55,115 nucleotides of DNA from Paenibacillus pinihumi DSM 23905 = JCM 16419 (GCF_000422505.1 NZ_AULX01000036.1:1-55115); one strand, 5' to 3'. Numbered from the stretch's first letter, positions 24,357-33,269 are shown. Translations and numbers: made by a program. The notes: a model not told the origin generated them from the sequence alone.

Positions 24357-26450
24357 ATGAAGAAAAAATGGTTTAGCAAACTAATCGCAATCTTGCCGAT
24401 ATGCGCCCTGATTATCACGACTGTCATTCCTGTTGATACAGCCAGTGCAGGACCGCCTTGGAGAAGCTCGCTGTATCCGGATAATTGGACTCCCGGCTAC
24501 CAGGATGCTCAAGGCCGGTTTCTGCAAGATTTCAGCTATGCAGGCTACTGGCGGGGCGAGAAAAATATCCCCGCAAATCCGCCTGGAGCTACCTATAATG
24601 TTGTAACCCAATACGGTGCGGACCCGAGCGGTAGCGCTGATTCCACCAATGCGATACAAAATGCTATTAATGCTGCAGGCGGTGCAGGCGGCGGCATCGT
24701 ATATTTGCCTCCGGGCACTTATCGCGTCAGACCGCAAGGGTCCAGCAACACCGCTATCCATATCAACAGGAACAATGTGGTGCTCCGGGGAGCGGGCAAG
24801 TCGTCCACTTATATTTTTAATGACTCCACCAGCATGCGGGACAAATCAGTCATTCGTGTAGCGCCCATTAACTCCGGAGACTGGTTCACACCTACGAATA
24901 CCCCCACCTCCATCCGCAGTGATATTCAGCCTCTGGCCACAAGAATTCCAGTGAATAGTGTAAGCGGATACACAATTAACGATTTTGTCATCGTCCGCTC
25001 CGATGCCACGAATGCCTTCATCGCCGATCACAATATGACCGGTCTGTGGAATTCTTCTTTAAGGGGACAGACCTTCTACCGGCAAATAACCGGCATTGAC
25101 GCGGCTACCAACACACTGATTGTAGACATTCCGATCCGGTATACACTGAAGACGAGGGATAACGCCCGCGTCTACAAGGTAGGTGAAGCCATCACCGAGG
25201 CCGGCATAGAAAATCTCGCCATCGGCATGAGGCAGCATACGGGAACAGGGTGGGGCAACTTGGACTTCAACAAACCCGGTACAGGCGCTTTTGATGTCCA
25301 TGCCTCCAAAGCTGTCACCTTCACCCATGCCAGGAACAGCTGGATGGACAACGTGAATTCCTATAGGCCAAGCTCCAACAGCTCGGATTTTCACGTATTG
25401 TCCCATGGGGTGGTAATCAACCAATCCCGCTCCATCACAATCCAGAACTCGAATCTTCAAAAGCCCCAATACCGGGGAGAAGGCGGAAACGGATACTTGT
25501 ATCATGTTCAAGGCAGCGATAACTTGATTCAAAACTCTGTTGCTACCAACGCCAGACACAGCTTCACCATGTCCAGCATGTGGACAAACGGCAACGTCTT
25601 TTTTAACAACACTTCCAATTGGCCAAGCCTCGCTTCAGACTTCCATATGCATCTGTCTGCAGCTAACCTGTTCGACAGCATGACGATGAACGGAGATTAT
25701 CTGGAGGCTGTGTACCGGCCATACGGAACCGTTCAGCACGGATGGACCACGACCCAATCGGTGTTTTGGAATACAACCGGGAATTCATACCAATCCGGCC
25801 AATCCGCCGTAGTCAAATCAAGGCAGTTCGGCAACGGCTATGTTATCGGTACACGCGGACCGGCGAATGCGGTGGAATATCTAATTTCCGCCAGCGATCC
25901 CTCGGCGCCACAGGATTTTGTCGAAGGGATTGGCACAGCAGCAGATTTGATGCCGCAATCGTTGTATCTGGACCAAAAAGCCAAGAGATTGGCCGGCGGG
26001 GGAAACCCTAATCCCAACCCTGTTAATCTATTGACAAATCCAGGCTTTGAACAGGGGAATCTGAACGGATGGACCGGGTGGGACAACGGTGTCCTTGCGC
26101 AAAAAGTCGATACTGATTTTCCTCACCAAGGAACCTACAAATTAACCCACTGGGCCTCCGCCGCATACCAGCAATTAACGTACCAGCAGGTAAGCGTACC
26201 GAACGGCACATACTCGGCTAGTGTATGGGTCCGCTCCGGGGGAGGACAGAATGTGTTGCGGCTTTTCGCCAGAAATTACGGCTTTGCGGAACTGACGGCC
26301 GAAATCGGCAGCAACCCGATTACGGGGTATACCAAGTACACCATCGACAATATTATGGTCAATAACGGCCAAGTCGAAATCGGTATCTGGAACGATGCCA
26401 ACGCCAATAACTGGGCAGCATTTGACAGTTTTGAATTAGTAAAGAAGTAA
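24357..26450 (+). CDS. Secreted right-handed beta-helix protein (pectate-lyase_3-like) with C-terminal carbohydrate-binding module
   Basis: The 697-residue protein has a signal peptide (MKKKWFSKLIAILPICALIITTVIPVDTASA). The Pectate_lyase_3/GH28-related start is NVVTQYGADPSGSADSTNAIQNAINAAGG (~79-107), with GGGIVYLPPGTYRV. The following long Asn-rich beta-helix includes TFTHARNSWMDNVNSY and SRSITIQNSNLQ. A linker GGGNPNPNPVN (~560-570) joins a CBM_4/9-like module starting LLTNPGFEQGNLNGWTGW. It is probably a lyase or glycosidase on a plant or microbial polysaccharide; the substrate cannot be read. ATG 24357 follows AAGGAGG by 8 bases. The cre site and mini-ORF leader lie upstream. Confidence 0.85.
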   Translation: MKKKWFSKLIAILPICALIITTVIPVDTASAGPPWRSSLYPDNWTPGYQDAQGRFLQDFSYAGYWRGEKNIPANPPGATYNVVTQYGADPSGSADSTNAIQNAINAAGGAGGGIVYLPPGTYRVRPQGSSNTAIHINRNNVVLRGAGKSSTYIFNDSTSMRDKSVIRVAPINSGDWFTPTNTPTSIRSDIQPLATRIPVNSVSGYTINDFVIVRSDATNAFIADHNMTGLWNSSLRGQTFYRQITGIDAATNTLIVDIPIRYTLKTRDNARVYKVGEAITEAGIENLAIGMRQHTGTGWGNLDFNKPGTGAFDVHASKAVTFTHARNSWMDNVNSYRPSSNSSDFHVLSHGVVINQSRSITIQNSNLQKPQYRGEGGNGYLYHVQGSDNLIQNSVATNARHSFTMSSMWTNGNVFFNNTSNWPSLASDFHMHLSAANLFDSMTMNGDYLEAVYRPYGTVQHGWTTTQSVFWNTTGNSYQSGQSAVVKSRQFGNGYVIGTRGPANAVEYLISASDPSAPQDFVEGIGTAADLMPQSLYLDQKAKRLAGGGNPNPNPVNLLTNPGFEQGNLNGWTGWDNGVLAQKVDTDFPHQGTYKLTHWASAAYQQLTYQQVSVPNGTYSASVWVRSGGGQNVLRLFARNYGFAELTAEIGSNPITGYTKYTIDNIMVNNGQVEIGIWNDANANNWAAFDSFELVKK

Positions 26451-26528
26451 GCGCCTTCATTTAATCCACAAGAAATGCTGCTTCACACTGAACATCTTAC
26501 GATAAACCCATCCCTGGCAACAAATACA

Positions 26529-26560
26529 GAAGAGGAGCTGCCGCAGCAGCTCCTCTTCAC
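26529..26560 (+). terminator. Hairpin terminator-like structure after the beta-helix gene
   Basis: GAAGAGGAGCTGC pairs with GCAGCTCCTCTTC around a CGCA loop. The T tract is weak (ACAACTTT), so termination is likely but not certain. Confidence 0.65.
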
Positions 26561-26982
26561 AACTTTAAAAAACTAGCAACTCTTTCAATCGTTTTTCTTC
26601 ACCTTAACGACAGACAAGCGGGTACGGGCTGGTTGGATAAACTATGGGATCGGTGTACTTCCGCGGCAGATGCGTAGGCCGCTAAGGCGATGTTCAATAG
26701 GATAAGTCCTATAAAGAAATTCTTACAGAACTTAGGCTCACTAAACAAGTCGTAACATAACGGTTAGCAAGGTCCAGAAAAAAGCTCCAAAAATACTGGC
26801 TCAATCTAAGAATCAGTGCTTGAAAGCCTGACGTCGCAGCGCTCTCCCCGAGTTGGTGGCAAGCACTGATTTCTGTGTAGAGTCCGCATTGTGTTCATAT
26901 TTTTAACCGTAATCGTAATCTTGGATAGGGAATTGGATACAAAAAAATGGTTTACATTTTTTTGAATTTAATATAATATATT
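26561..26982. other. Intergenic region with a 12-base inverted repeat; no gene seen
   Basis: No supported coding frame is visible. GAATCAGTGCTT (26810-26821) and AAGCACTGATTT (26861-26872) form an inverted repeat around ~39 bases. A promoter-like TTTACA (26951-26956) with TATAAT/TAATAT (26972-26979) stands before the amidase relic. Confidence 0.4.
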
Positions 26983-27337
26983 CATGAAATAAAACGATTT
27001 TCTCAAATATCTGGTAACTGGGACTGTACAAATTTCGTGTCGCATGCACTGCTAGCTGGTGGTGCAGTTGTCTATGACACAAATGGAACAGGCATTTCTT
27101 CTACTGGTTGGTATTATCGGCGTTTGAGTAATCGTTCCTCATCATTTTCAGGTGTACCAAATCTTCATAATTTTTTGGTGAACAATACAACAAAAGGTCC
27201 AGCTAGAACTTCTATTAATTATACAACTTTTGATTGGTTTATTTCTAATCACCCTTATGAACTTGGAGATCCTGCAATTTTATCAAAGTGGAAGTTACAA
27301 TAATTGGAGACTTTCCACTATTATCTTCGGGTTGTAG
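26983..27337 (+). pseudogene. Amidase_6-type (putative amidase domain) gene relic
   Basis: The frame from ~26992 reads KRFSQISGNWDCTNFVSHAL, the hallmark DCTNFVS(Q/H) cysteine motif of the amidase_6 domain, then GWYYRRLSNRSSSFSGVPNL. It ends prematurely at 27301-27303. In another frame (from 27287) the text continues SGSYNNWRLSTIIFGL to a TAG at 27335. The N-terminal part is missing: a stop lies 9 codons upstream of the motif's start and no binding site is present. It is therefore truncated and frameshifted. The promoter-like sequence just upstream may be its former regulatory region or part of the deletion joint. Confidence 0.65.
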
Positions 27338-27503
27338 TGGTGTATTTACACATTCTATTCTAATTGTTAGAGGGAAGAATCTTAGTCTAAGTACTTTTAA
27401 GCACATAAAGAATTGGGAAAATTGGCGACGAATCGTGTTAACATATTTTAACAGTACTCGTAGCATCAAAGTATCTATTCCTATTAGAATGAGAGGAAAT
27501 ACA

Positions 27504-28172
27504 ATGAAATTTGCTTATCTGTTCGTAGTCTTAATAGCCTTATTTACACTGAGTTCATGTACATCTGCAGTCTTGGAAGAAAACAACGAAGAAAGACCTA
27601 TAAAGAATGAGCCTGCGCCCAGTACTGAACCGAATGAAGTTCAAGAATCCCCCGAATATTTAGCTGTAAATGAAGGGGAACTATCGATTCAGGATTCTGA
27701 AACGGCTTATGAAATGTGTGAGAGGGCTCTGAGTGACTATTATAAAGCGGTCTGGAACGGCACCGATATTGAATTGGATACATTTATAGCTAACGAAAAC
27801 CTTAAACAGTATACGCAAAAGAAAATTCAATCTGAATATGATATTTATGCCCAACTTAATGATGTGAAAGATATTAAGATTGACGATTGGGAAGTGGAGT
27901 ATACGGATGATGTGGATGGAGGTTTTCTTTATTTAAAATTACCTGCGGAAATTATTAAGACTGTGGGTGCTTTTGCTGAAGTTACTGAGTTTCTTGTACG
28001 CAATGTAAACGGCAAGCTAGTCATTGTTGATTGGTATACGGGTAGAAAAGATAGTTATGATTTCATGGTTCGTGGAGGAAATCAAACGATTAACAACCCC
28101 GATATTTGGAATAATAGTGAATGGGTAAAGAAGTTAGATGGTATAATAAAATTGAATTTTTCTACTCGATAA
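27504..28172 (+). CDS. Lipoprotein of unknown function
   Basis: The 222-residue protein starts MKFAYLFVVLIALFTLSSC, a lipoprotein signal with lipobox LSSC (Cys19). An acidic, proline-rich linker follows (ENNEERPIKNEPAPSTEPNE), then a globular domain with LSDYYKAVWNGTDIELDTF, YLKLPAEIIKTVG, EVTEFLVRNVNGKLVIVDWYTGRKDSYDFMVRGG. That domain resembles, from memory, the N-terminal region found before amidase_6 domains in secreted Firmicute proteins, which fits the amidase_6 relic directly upstream. ATG 27504 follows GAGAGG by 8 bases; the frame is open to 27288 but without a start signal. It should sit on the outer face of the cytoplasmic membrane. Confidence 0.75.
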   Translation: MKFAYLFVVLIALFTLSSCTSAVLEENNEERPIKNEPAPSTEPNEVQESPEYLAVNEGELSIQDSETAYEMCERALSDYYKAVWNGTDIELDTFIANENLKQYTQKKIQSEYDIYAQLNDVKDIKIDDWEVEYTDDVDGGFLYLKLPAEIIKTVGAFAEVTEFLVRNVNGKLVIVDWYTGRKDSYDFMVRGGNQTINNPDIWNNSEWVKKLDGIIKLNFSTR

Positions 28173-28180
28173 GGGATAGT

Positions 28181-28230
28181 GTCAGGAAAATGGGCTTAGC
28201 GTTGTAAATCCGCATTTTCCTGACGCTACT
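28181..28230 (+). terminator. Hairpin terminator after the lipoprotein gene
   Basis: GTCAGGAAAATG (28181-28192) pairs perfectly with CATTTTCCTGAC (28213-28224), followed by GCTACTTTTA. Confidence 0.7.
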
Positions 28231-28710
28231 TTTATAGATTCATTCCATGGAATAAAAATAGAATCAAAGCAGGAATTTCCCTGCTAAGATTGTAGAGAAA
28301 TCCACGTTTTTTTAATGAAAACGTTGGGTTTCTCTTTTGTTTTTGGAAATTCATGAGGCGAATGAGAGGGGTTAAGCCCCCTTGTGCCCTCTTATCGAGG
28401 TGGAGGACGATCTTCTTCATATTTTGAACAACACGGCCATCAACGTGTATTCTATGAGGTTGTTCAACCCCCGCAGCAGACAATTGCGAAACCCGTGGAA
28501 CTGTTTAGCTTCCGCGAAGCTTCGTTAAATGTTTCTTTTCATTTTCGGTACAGCTGTTGACAATCCATATACCTGATTACAGACCTGAAGGTATGCCTGT
28601 GTTTGCCGAATGCCTGATTGCTTTTGATTTTGAAAAGATATACCCATGTATCCGTACTAAGATCAAATCGTAAAGGTTTGAAATAACAAGAGTGTTTTAT
28701 TCCCTATCTA
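28231..28710. other. Intergenic region; second hairpin, no gene seen
   Basis: A GAGAAA...CACGTTTT / AAAACG...GTTTCTC imperfect hairpin lies at about 28297-28337 and is followed by TTTTG. The remaining ~370 bases show no coding frame with a ribosome binding site. No function is assigned. Confidence 0.4.
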
Positions 28711-29688
28711 TCATTCCCAGTAAGGTGTGCCGCTGAAAAGGAACGAATCATTTTTTAGAAAAGAGGCAACCTCTCTTTCGCATAATTTGCCGATATGCTG
28801 CGGCAGCCATTGTTCAAAATCCGGAAGCCCAAGCCAAAAGTTCATCGTTTCCAGTTGCCCGGCAATCAGGAAGCCCTCTAACAGCTCGATGTAATTATCG
28901 GGCAATTCGTAATGCTTGGAGTAAGCTGCAAGCAGCGGCTGCCTCAATGCAGGATGAATATATGAGAAGCACCAGCCCAGATCGAATAAAAAGTAACCGA
29001 AGCCGCAAGCGCCAAAATCAATCGGCCTGGCCTCTCCGTTATGGAATACAATGTTGCTTGGAATTAAATCCGCATGAATGATTCCCCAGTTCAAGGGTGT
29101 CCGCTGGAGTGAATCCATCATCTGAGTGATACGTTGCCCTGCAAGCTGCAGAGTTTCAGCATAAGCAGCTTCAAGCTGTCCGGTATCTGCAAGTGCTTTG
29201 AGCTTTTCCAGTGCTTGCAAAATACGGAAGGTGTCAAAGGAAGGTCGATGGAAATGCCGGGGTACTCCCCGCATGGAAGAATGCTTGTGCAATCTGCCGA
29301 TCATTTCACCTATGGAACCGGCCTCATCAACAGATGTGATGAATGGCTTTTGTTCCCCGTTCACCCACTTCAAAAGGGTGCAAAAGGTGCTTTTAATCTC
29401 TGTAATAAATTCGCCGTGACTATTTCTGACAGGGACGGGTACGGTCAAATCCGAATCGCAGGATAAGTTCTCCAGCCATATCATCTCGGAATGGATCACA
29501 TCTCGTTCTATCCAGGTGCTGTCGAGGGTCCCGCTTTTGGATGTATGAATTCGAAGACTATAGCTATTGTTTTCTTGATCGGTAATTTTGTAAATCGTAT
29601 TTGCGCTCTGTCCAATCCATTCGAATGATTTATATTTGATGGAGTAGTCATGCAACGCCTCCTGGACGATACTTGAATCTTGATTCAA
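28711..29688 (-). CDS. Aminoglycoside phosphotransferase (APH)/choline kinase-like protein
   Basis: The 325-residue kinase-like protein has the Brenner motif IIHADLIPSNIVFHNG (~201-216) with catalytic Asp and Asn, and the metal motif RPIDFGACGFG (~220-230). The N-lobe has YSLRIHTSKSG, and LLKWVNGEQKPF is the linker region. It belongs to the broad APH/fructosamine/homoserine kinase-like group often annotated as phosphotransferase; antibiotic resistance is not implied. The start is TTG at 29688, preceded by AAAGGAGAG at ~10 bases. It diverges from the AraC-type regulator. Confidence 0.85.
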   Translation of the reverse strand: MNQDSSIVQEALHDYSIKYKSFEWIGQSANTIYKITDQENNSYSLRIHTSKSGTLDSTWIERDVIHSEMIWLENLSCDSDLTVPVPVRNSHGEFITEIKSTFCTLLKWVNGEQKPFITSVDEAGSIGEMIGRLHKHSSMRGVPRHFHRPSFDTFRILQALEKLKALADTGQLEAAYAETLQLAGQRITQMMDSLQRTPLNWGIIHADLIPSNIVFHNGEARPIDFGACGFGYFLFDLGWCFSYIHPALRQPLLAAYSKHYELPDNYIELLEGFLIAGQLETMNFWLGLPDFEQWLPQHIGKLCEREVASFLKNDSFLFSGTPYWE

Positions 29689-29870
29689 TCGGGCATCTCT
29701 CCTTTATGGTTTAGCTTAGTATGATCGTATCATAAATAATGATAATTACAGGATGGATACTTTGATTATAAATTATTTTTGGCTTATGGAATTCGGGCTC
29801 CGTGCAGGAAAAGAGAAAAAAGCCAAGAAGAATAAAAGAGGAAACAAATTCATTCGATAAGGTGAGTATA

Positions 29871-30728
29871 TTGCCCGAAAATAATCCGGTTCGAGCCTTC
29901 AATCCCATTTTGCATGCCGAAAGCAACACGTTTTTTTGGAAGGGAAAAGGTGCATTATCGATTAAAACATTCAGACACGGCCGGGCTATCTATCAAGCGG
30001 GTCGCGGACATTTTGCAGTGGGTGAAGGAAGCTATCTATTGTTGAACCAGGATCAAGAGTATTCAATTACGATTGAAGCTAAAGCTCCTGTGGAATCCTT
30101 TTGTATCTTTTTTCCCGAGAAGATGGCGGAAGAGGTGTATCATAGCTTATTAGCATCCCATGAGCAATTATTGGATGAACCCGGCTTGCCCAAGCTTATG
30201 TCCGTTGAATTTGTGGAAAAAACCTATGGGGATCAATGGCTGGCGTCTACTATATCTGAGATAAAAACCGTCTATACAAACAGACAGGTGGAACGGATGT
30301 GGCTGGAAGAAAGGCTGTATGAGCTGGCTCAAGGTCTTTTGGAAACGCATCGGCAAGTACATACGGAAATGTCCAAGCTCCAATCGTTAAAGGTTTCCAC
30401 GCAAATGGAATTATACAAGCGCTTAAACATCGGACATGAATTTATCTCCGCCTATTTTGATCAGCCGATTGGCTTGGGCGATATAGCTAAGGCCGCATGT
30501 TTATCGACAAACCACTTCCTTAGAAGCTACAAGCAGTTATTCGGCGTGTCGCCACATCAGTATTTAATTGAAAAGAGGCTGCAAGAGTCCAAGAGGCTTC
30601 TTCTGACTACAAATCAATCGGTAACCGATATTTGTTTGCAAATCGGATTTCAAAGTCCCGGTTCATTCAGCAGTCTGTTTTCCAGGCGATTTTCCACATC
30701 ACCGTCAAGGTTTCGGCAAAATAGGTGA
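29871..30728 (+). CDS. AraC-family transcriptional regulator
   Basis: The ~285-residue protein has an N-terminal cupin-like sensing part (LSIKTFRHGRAIYQAGRGHFAVGEGSYLLLNQDQEYSI). The C-terminal double helix-turn-helix is IGLGDIAKAACLSTNHFLRSYKQLFGVSPHQYL and KRLLLTTNQSVTDICLQIGFQSPGSFSSLF. A TTG start at 29871 follows AAGGTGAG by ~6 bases; an upstream GTG at 29802 keeps the frame open but lacks a good site, so the N-terminus is uncertain by 23 residues. It is divergent from the APH-like gene and upstream of the ankyrin gene; either could be its target. The effector is unknown. Confidence 0.88.
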   Translation: MPENNPVRAFNPILHAESNTFFWKGKGALSIKTFRHGRAIYQAGRGHFAVGEGSYLLLNQDQEYSITIEAKAPVESFCIFFPEKMAEEVYHSLLASHEQLLDEPGLPKLMSVEFVEKTYGDQWLASTISEIKTVYTNRQVERMWLEERLYELAQGLLETHRQVHTEMSKLQSLKVSTQMELYKRLNIGHEFISAYFDQPIGLGDIAKAACLSTNHFLRSYKQLFGVSPHQYLIEKRLQESKRLLLTTNQSVTDICLQIGFQSPGSFSSLFSRRFSTSPSRFRQNR

Positions 30729-30836
30729 TTTTGAAGAAGCAGATATCTTGCTAAGCTTTATAATGTGAGGTATAGCTTGTGTATTTGTACAGTTGTTCAA
30801 TTTATGCAGCACAAGCAGCGAAATGGGGGAATCGAT

Positions 30837-31352
30837 ATGAGGATAACGGATATACTGCATCATGCATTCCAGGCAGCACAGTCGGGTGATGCCCGGAGGC
30901 TCAAGATTATTTTGGAATCTGAGCCGCATCTGGCTAATTCCGAAAATGAAGACGGGATGAAATTACTGGGCTATGCATCCCATTTCGGCAATTTTGAGGT
31001 TGTACAGCTATTAATCGACTACGGAGCAGAGGTTAATGCCATATCTTGCTCCAAGGTTTCTTATATTCCATCCAATACAGCGCTGCATTCAGCAATAGCA
31101 GGGGAGCGCAATGCGGATGTGATCAGACTGCTTTTACAGCATCAATCCGACCCTAATATTCTGGACAGCAATGGGCATTCGGCTTTACATACGGCGGCCT
31201 TCCATGATGATAATCAGGAGATTATCCATCTGCTTCTGGAGTATGGAGCGGATGTTCATGCAAAAATTGAAAGCGGTGAAACGCCGTTCAGCCTGGCTGT
31301 CCAGCAGGGGAATATGCAAGTAGCCGAGCTTTTGCGCCGACTTGAAGCTTAG
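30837..31352 (+). CDS. Ankyrin repeat protein
   Basis: The 171-residue soluble protein is built of about four ankyrin repeats: EDGMKLLGYASHFGNFEVVQLLIDYGAEVNA, NTALHSAIAGERNADVIRLLLQHQSDPNI, NGHSALHTAAFHDDNQEIIHLLLEYGADVHA, SGETPFSLAVQQGNMQVAELL. It starts MRITDILHHAFQAAQSGDARRL after TGGGGGA; an ATG-like frame extends 24 codons upstream without a site. Ankyrin proteins of this size bind partner proteins; no partner is obvious from the neighbours. Confidence 0.9.
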   Translation: MRITDILHHAFQAAQSGDARRLKIILESEPHLANSENEDGMKLLGYASHFGNFEVVQLLIDYGAEVNAISCSKVSYIPSNTALHSAIAGERNADVIRLLLQHQSDPNILDSNGHSALHTAAFHDDNQEIIHLLLEYGADVHAKIESGETPFSLAVQQGNMQVAELLRRLEA

Positions 31353-31467
31353 TTTTGTTGCAGCAGGCTTCCTCGCTTGTGGATAGTGAGGAACAACCTG
31401 CTTTACAAAGCTGAAGGCAAGCCGTAGAGACACATATGCATACAGTCCGTATTTTTATGCAATGCTT

Positions 31468-31633
31468 CTATAGTTCAAAAGCCAACCTTTCTTCATCAAG
31501 GGAGAACTGCGCGTCTACTCCTGGCTTATTTCCTCTGGAATCCAGACGAATCCACTTCTGAAGGGAGCACTACTTCCCCGGTTTCTTTTAAGTAATCATC
31601 AAGAGAGTCGGATTCACAGATCAGTTGCATCAT
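31468..31633 (-). pseudogene. Transglutaminase-like gene with internal deletion
   Basis: The start ATG (31633) follows AGAAGGAG and reads MMQLICESDSLDDYLKETGEVV, the N-terminus I recall from Bacillus transglutaminase-like proteins. Shortly afterwards another frame reads WIRLDSRGNKPGVDAQFSL, then DEERLAFEL and a stop at 31468, which is the typical C-terminus (WIRLDARGNK..GVDAQFSL). The catalytic Cys-His-Asp core between them has been deleted, leaving ~55 codons in two frames. Confidence 0.7.
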
Positions 31634-31743
31634 GATTCTCCTTCTAATAGTAATCATAATAATCTTAATTATTATCCAATTAAATGAATATATATGCAAT
31701 TTTAAAACTTCCATATCCAATTGTCCCGGTCATGCTGAGCTTG

Positions 31744-32493
31744 CTATAACTCCTCAATCACCACTGTACTGCCAAAGTCAAAGCGAAGCAAAATATCGAT
31801 TAACTTGCCGGCTGTATATTCAGCTGTCTGCAATTGCCCTTGATCTGCAATCTGGATGAATTGATCCACATAGGGAAAGCTTTCCCGGCTTGCGGAGCGA
31901 ATTTCAGCCTGCATTTGCGTATCGATCATTCCCGGATAAACAGATGCCACCTTGACAGGATGCGGCTTGTTCATTTGCTCCAGACTCACGCTTTTGGTGA
32001 AGGAATCCAATGCTGCCTTCGAAGTGCTGTAACAGCTTTGTGAGGGCAGCAAATATTTGGCCGAGCCCGATGAAATATTCATAATTCGCTTGTCGATAGG
32101 CAGCGCTAGCGTATGCCGGATAAAGCATGATGTCATCACCATTGGAGCAAGCAGATTCACGGTCACATTCTCGGCTATGCCGGTCGCATCAATGTGCTCG
32201 ATTGGAGCAATAGGAGAGAGCATGCCGGCATTGTTGATCAGGTAGATGGCATGAAGTTCCGGCAGTTGTTGAATGGTATCCATTAACTCCGCGAAGAGTT
32301 CATCCATTGCAGTTATATGATTCAGATCAAAAGAATGATAGCTTAACCGGTTGTTTTTCTCTTTTGCCAGATTGATGAGCTTGTCGTTGACAGCTCTTGA
32401 AATACAACAAATATGATGAGAATCATCCAGCAGCTGTGCGGCCAGTGCTTCACCTATTCCTCTTGACGTGCCTGTAATAATAAATACGTTCAT
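31744..32493 (-). CDS. Short-chain dehydrogenase/reductase (YueD/benzil reductase-like)
   Basis: The 249-residue classical SDR has the NADP site TGTSRGIGEAL (~7-17), the NNAG motif in YLINNAGMLSPI, the catalytic Ser in MNISSGSAKYLLPSQS, and YSTSKAALDSF as the YxxxK pair. Length and the early VFIITGTSRGIG resemble Bacillus YueD/sepiapterin-reductase-like enzymes that reduce diketones; the true substrate is unknown. The start ATG 32493 follows AAGGAG by ~11 bases; a longer frame to 32544 overlaps the TetR gene and lacks a site. It is the second gene of a TetR-SDR operon. Confidence 0.87.
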   Translation of the reverse strand: MNVFIITGTSRGIGEALAAQLLDDSHHICCISRAVNDKLINLAKEKNNRLSYHSFDLNHITAMDELFAELMDTIQQLPELHAIYLINNAGMLSPIAPIEHIDATGIAENVTVNLLAPMVMTSCFIRHTLALPIDKRIMNISSGSAKYLLPSQSCYSTSKAALDSFTKSVSLEQMNKPHPVKVASVYPGMIDTQMQAEIRSASRESFPYVDQFIQIADQGQLQTAEYTAGKLIDILLRFDFGSTVVIEEL

Positions 32494-32509
32494 CAGATAA
32501 TACACTCCT

Positions 32510-33118
32510 TCACAAATTCGCTTCGCTGATTTTCCATTCCTCATTCAAAACGCTATTCACCGTTTCTCTCCAAATACCGGGGTAATCCATTTCGAATCTC
32601 ATTAACATGCAGCGGGATAAATTATCAATGACCAGTGCAAGCAAGTGAGCTTTGTGATCAAGTTGTTCCGCTGGAACATTCCCCCATTCTGCACCAATGG
32701 TTAACAGCTGTCGGAACCCGCCCACAAATTCCTGATGCATTCGGGTCAAGCGCTCTCTGTACAGCTCTTCACGTTCGGCAAGGATTGTAAATTCATTAAT
32801 CACCCGCATAACCGCAACATGATCATTTTCATTGCGTGGCAGCATGCCCAGGCCTCCCTGATACAAAGCTTGCGCAAAATCATTTTTGTTGATTGAAGCG
32901 GTATGGAAGTAGGTGTTGAACGAGTGATCCTGAAACAGGTAATCGAAAACCCGCCCGGTCAGCTCCTCTTTGGTAGAGAAGTGGTAGTAGATAGACGGCT
33001 TCGTCATCCCGACCTTTTGGGCAATCATGGCCATGCTTGTCCTTTCCAGCCCATGCTCTGCAAAAAGCTCAAAAGCAGCTTCAACCAGTTGGATGGAAGT
33101 AAGATCCTTTTTCTTCAT
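32510..33118 (-). CDS. TetR/AcrR-family repressor
   Basis: The 202-residue protein has the TetR helix-turn-helix at the N-terminus (AAFELFAEHGLERTSMAMIAQKVGMTKPSIYYHFSTKEEL, ~13-51). An alpha-helical ligand domain follows. It is the first gene of the operon with the SDR gene, whose start lies 17 bases downstream. A perfect 8+8 palindrome sits next to its promoter, so autorepression is likely. The ligand is probably a substrate of the SDR or of the MFS/VOC genes across the divergent promoter region, but that is inference. Confidence 0.9.
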   Translation of the reverse strand: MKKKDLTSIQLVEAAFELFAEHGLERTSMAMIAQKVGMTKPSIYYHFSTKEELTGRVFDYLFQDHSFNTYFHTASINKNDFAQALYQGGLGMLPRNENDHVAVMRVINEFTILAEREELYRERLTRMHQEFVGGFRQLLTIGAEWGNVPAEQLDHKAHLLALVIDNLSRCMLMRFEMDYPGIWRETVNSVLNEEWKISEANL

Positions 33119-33152
33119 TTCATAACACCCCAGTCATAATGTGGTTATCCCT

Positions 33153-33182
33153 ATTATAATCGCTAGCAAAATTTCCCGTCAA
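33153..33182 (-). promoter_or_regulatory. Sigma-A promoter of the tetR-SDR operon
   Basis: On the minus strand TTGACG (33182-33177), an 18-base spacer and TATAAT (33158-33153) lie ~40 bases before the repressor start. Confidence 0.7.
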
Positions 33183-33185
33183 TAA

Positions 33186-33205
33186 TTTAACTACCGATAG
33201 TTAAA
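33186..33205. promoter_or_regulatory. Palindromic operator, likely for the TetR-family repressor
   Basis: TTTAACTA and TAGTTAAA flank CCGA, a perfect 20-base dyad, three bases upstream of the -35 of the tetR promoter and ~65 bases upstream of the divergent VOC promoter. Confidence 0.65.
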
Positions 33206-33269
33206 AAGTAATTTCAGAGCTCATATTCAGAAGAAAGCAGTCATTTACAATATCCCGAAATACTAGTAC

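Noticed and set aside
26700..26770. AAGTCGTAACA resembling the 3' end of 16S rRNA
   Set aside because: Only a short match; the flanking sequence is unlike rRNA and there is no anti-Shine-Dalgarno end.
28231..28710. Possible transposase remnant in the gene-free stretch
   Set aside because: Short frames such as NTAINVYSMRLFNPRSRQLRN caught the eye, but no clear family match can be made by reading.
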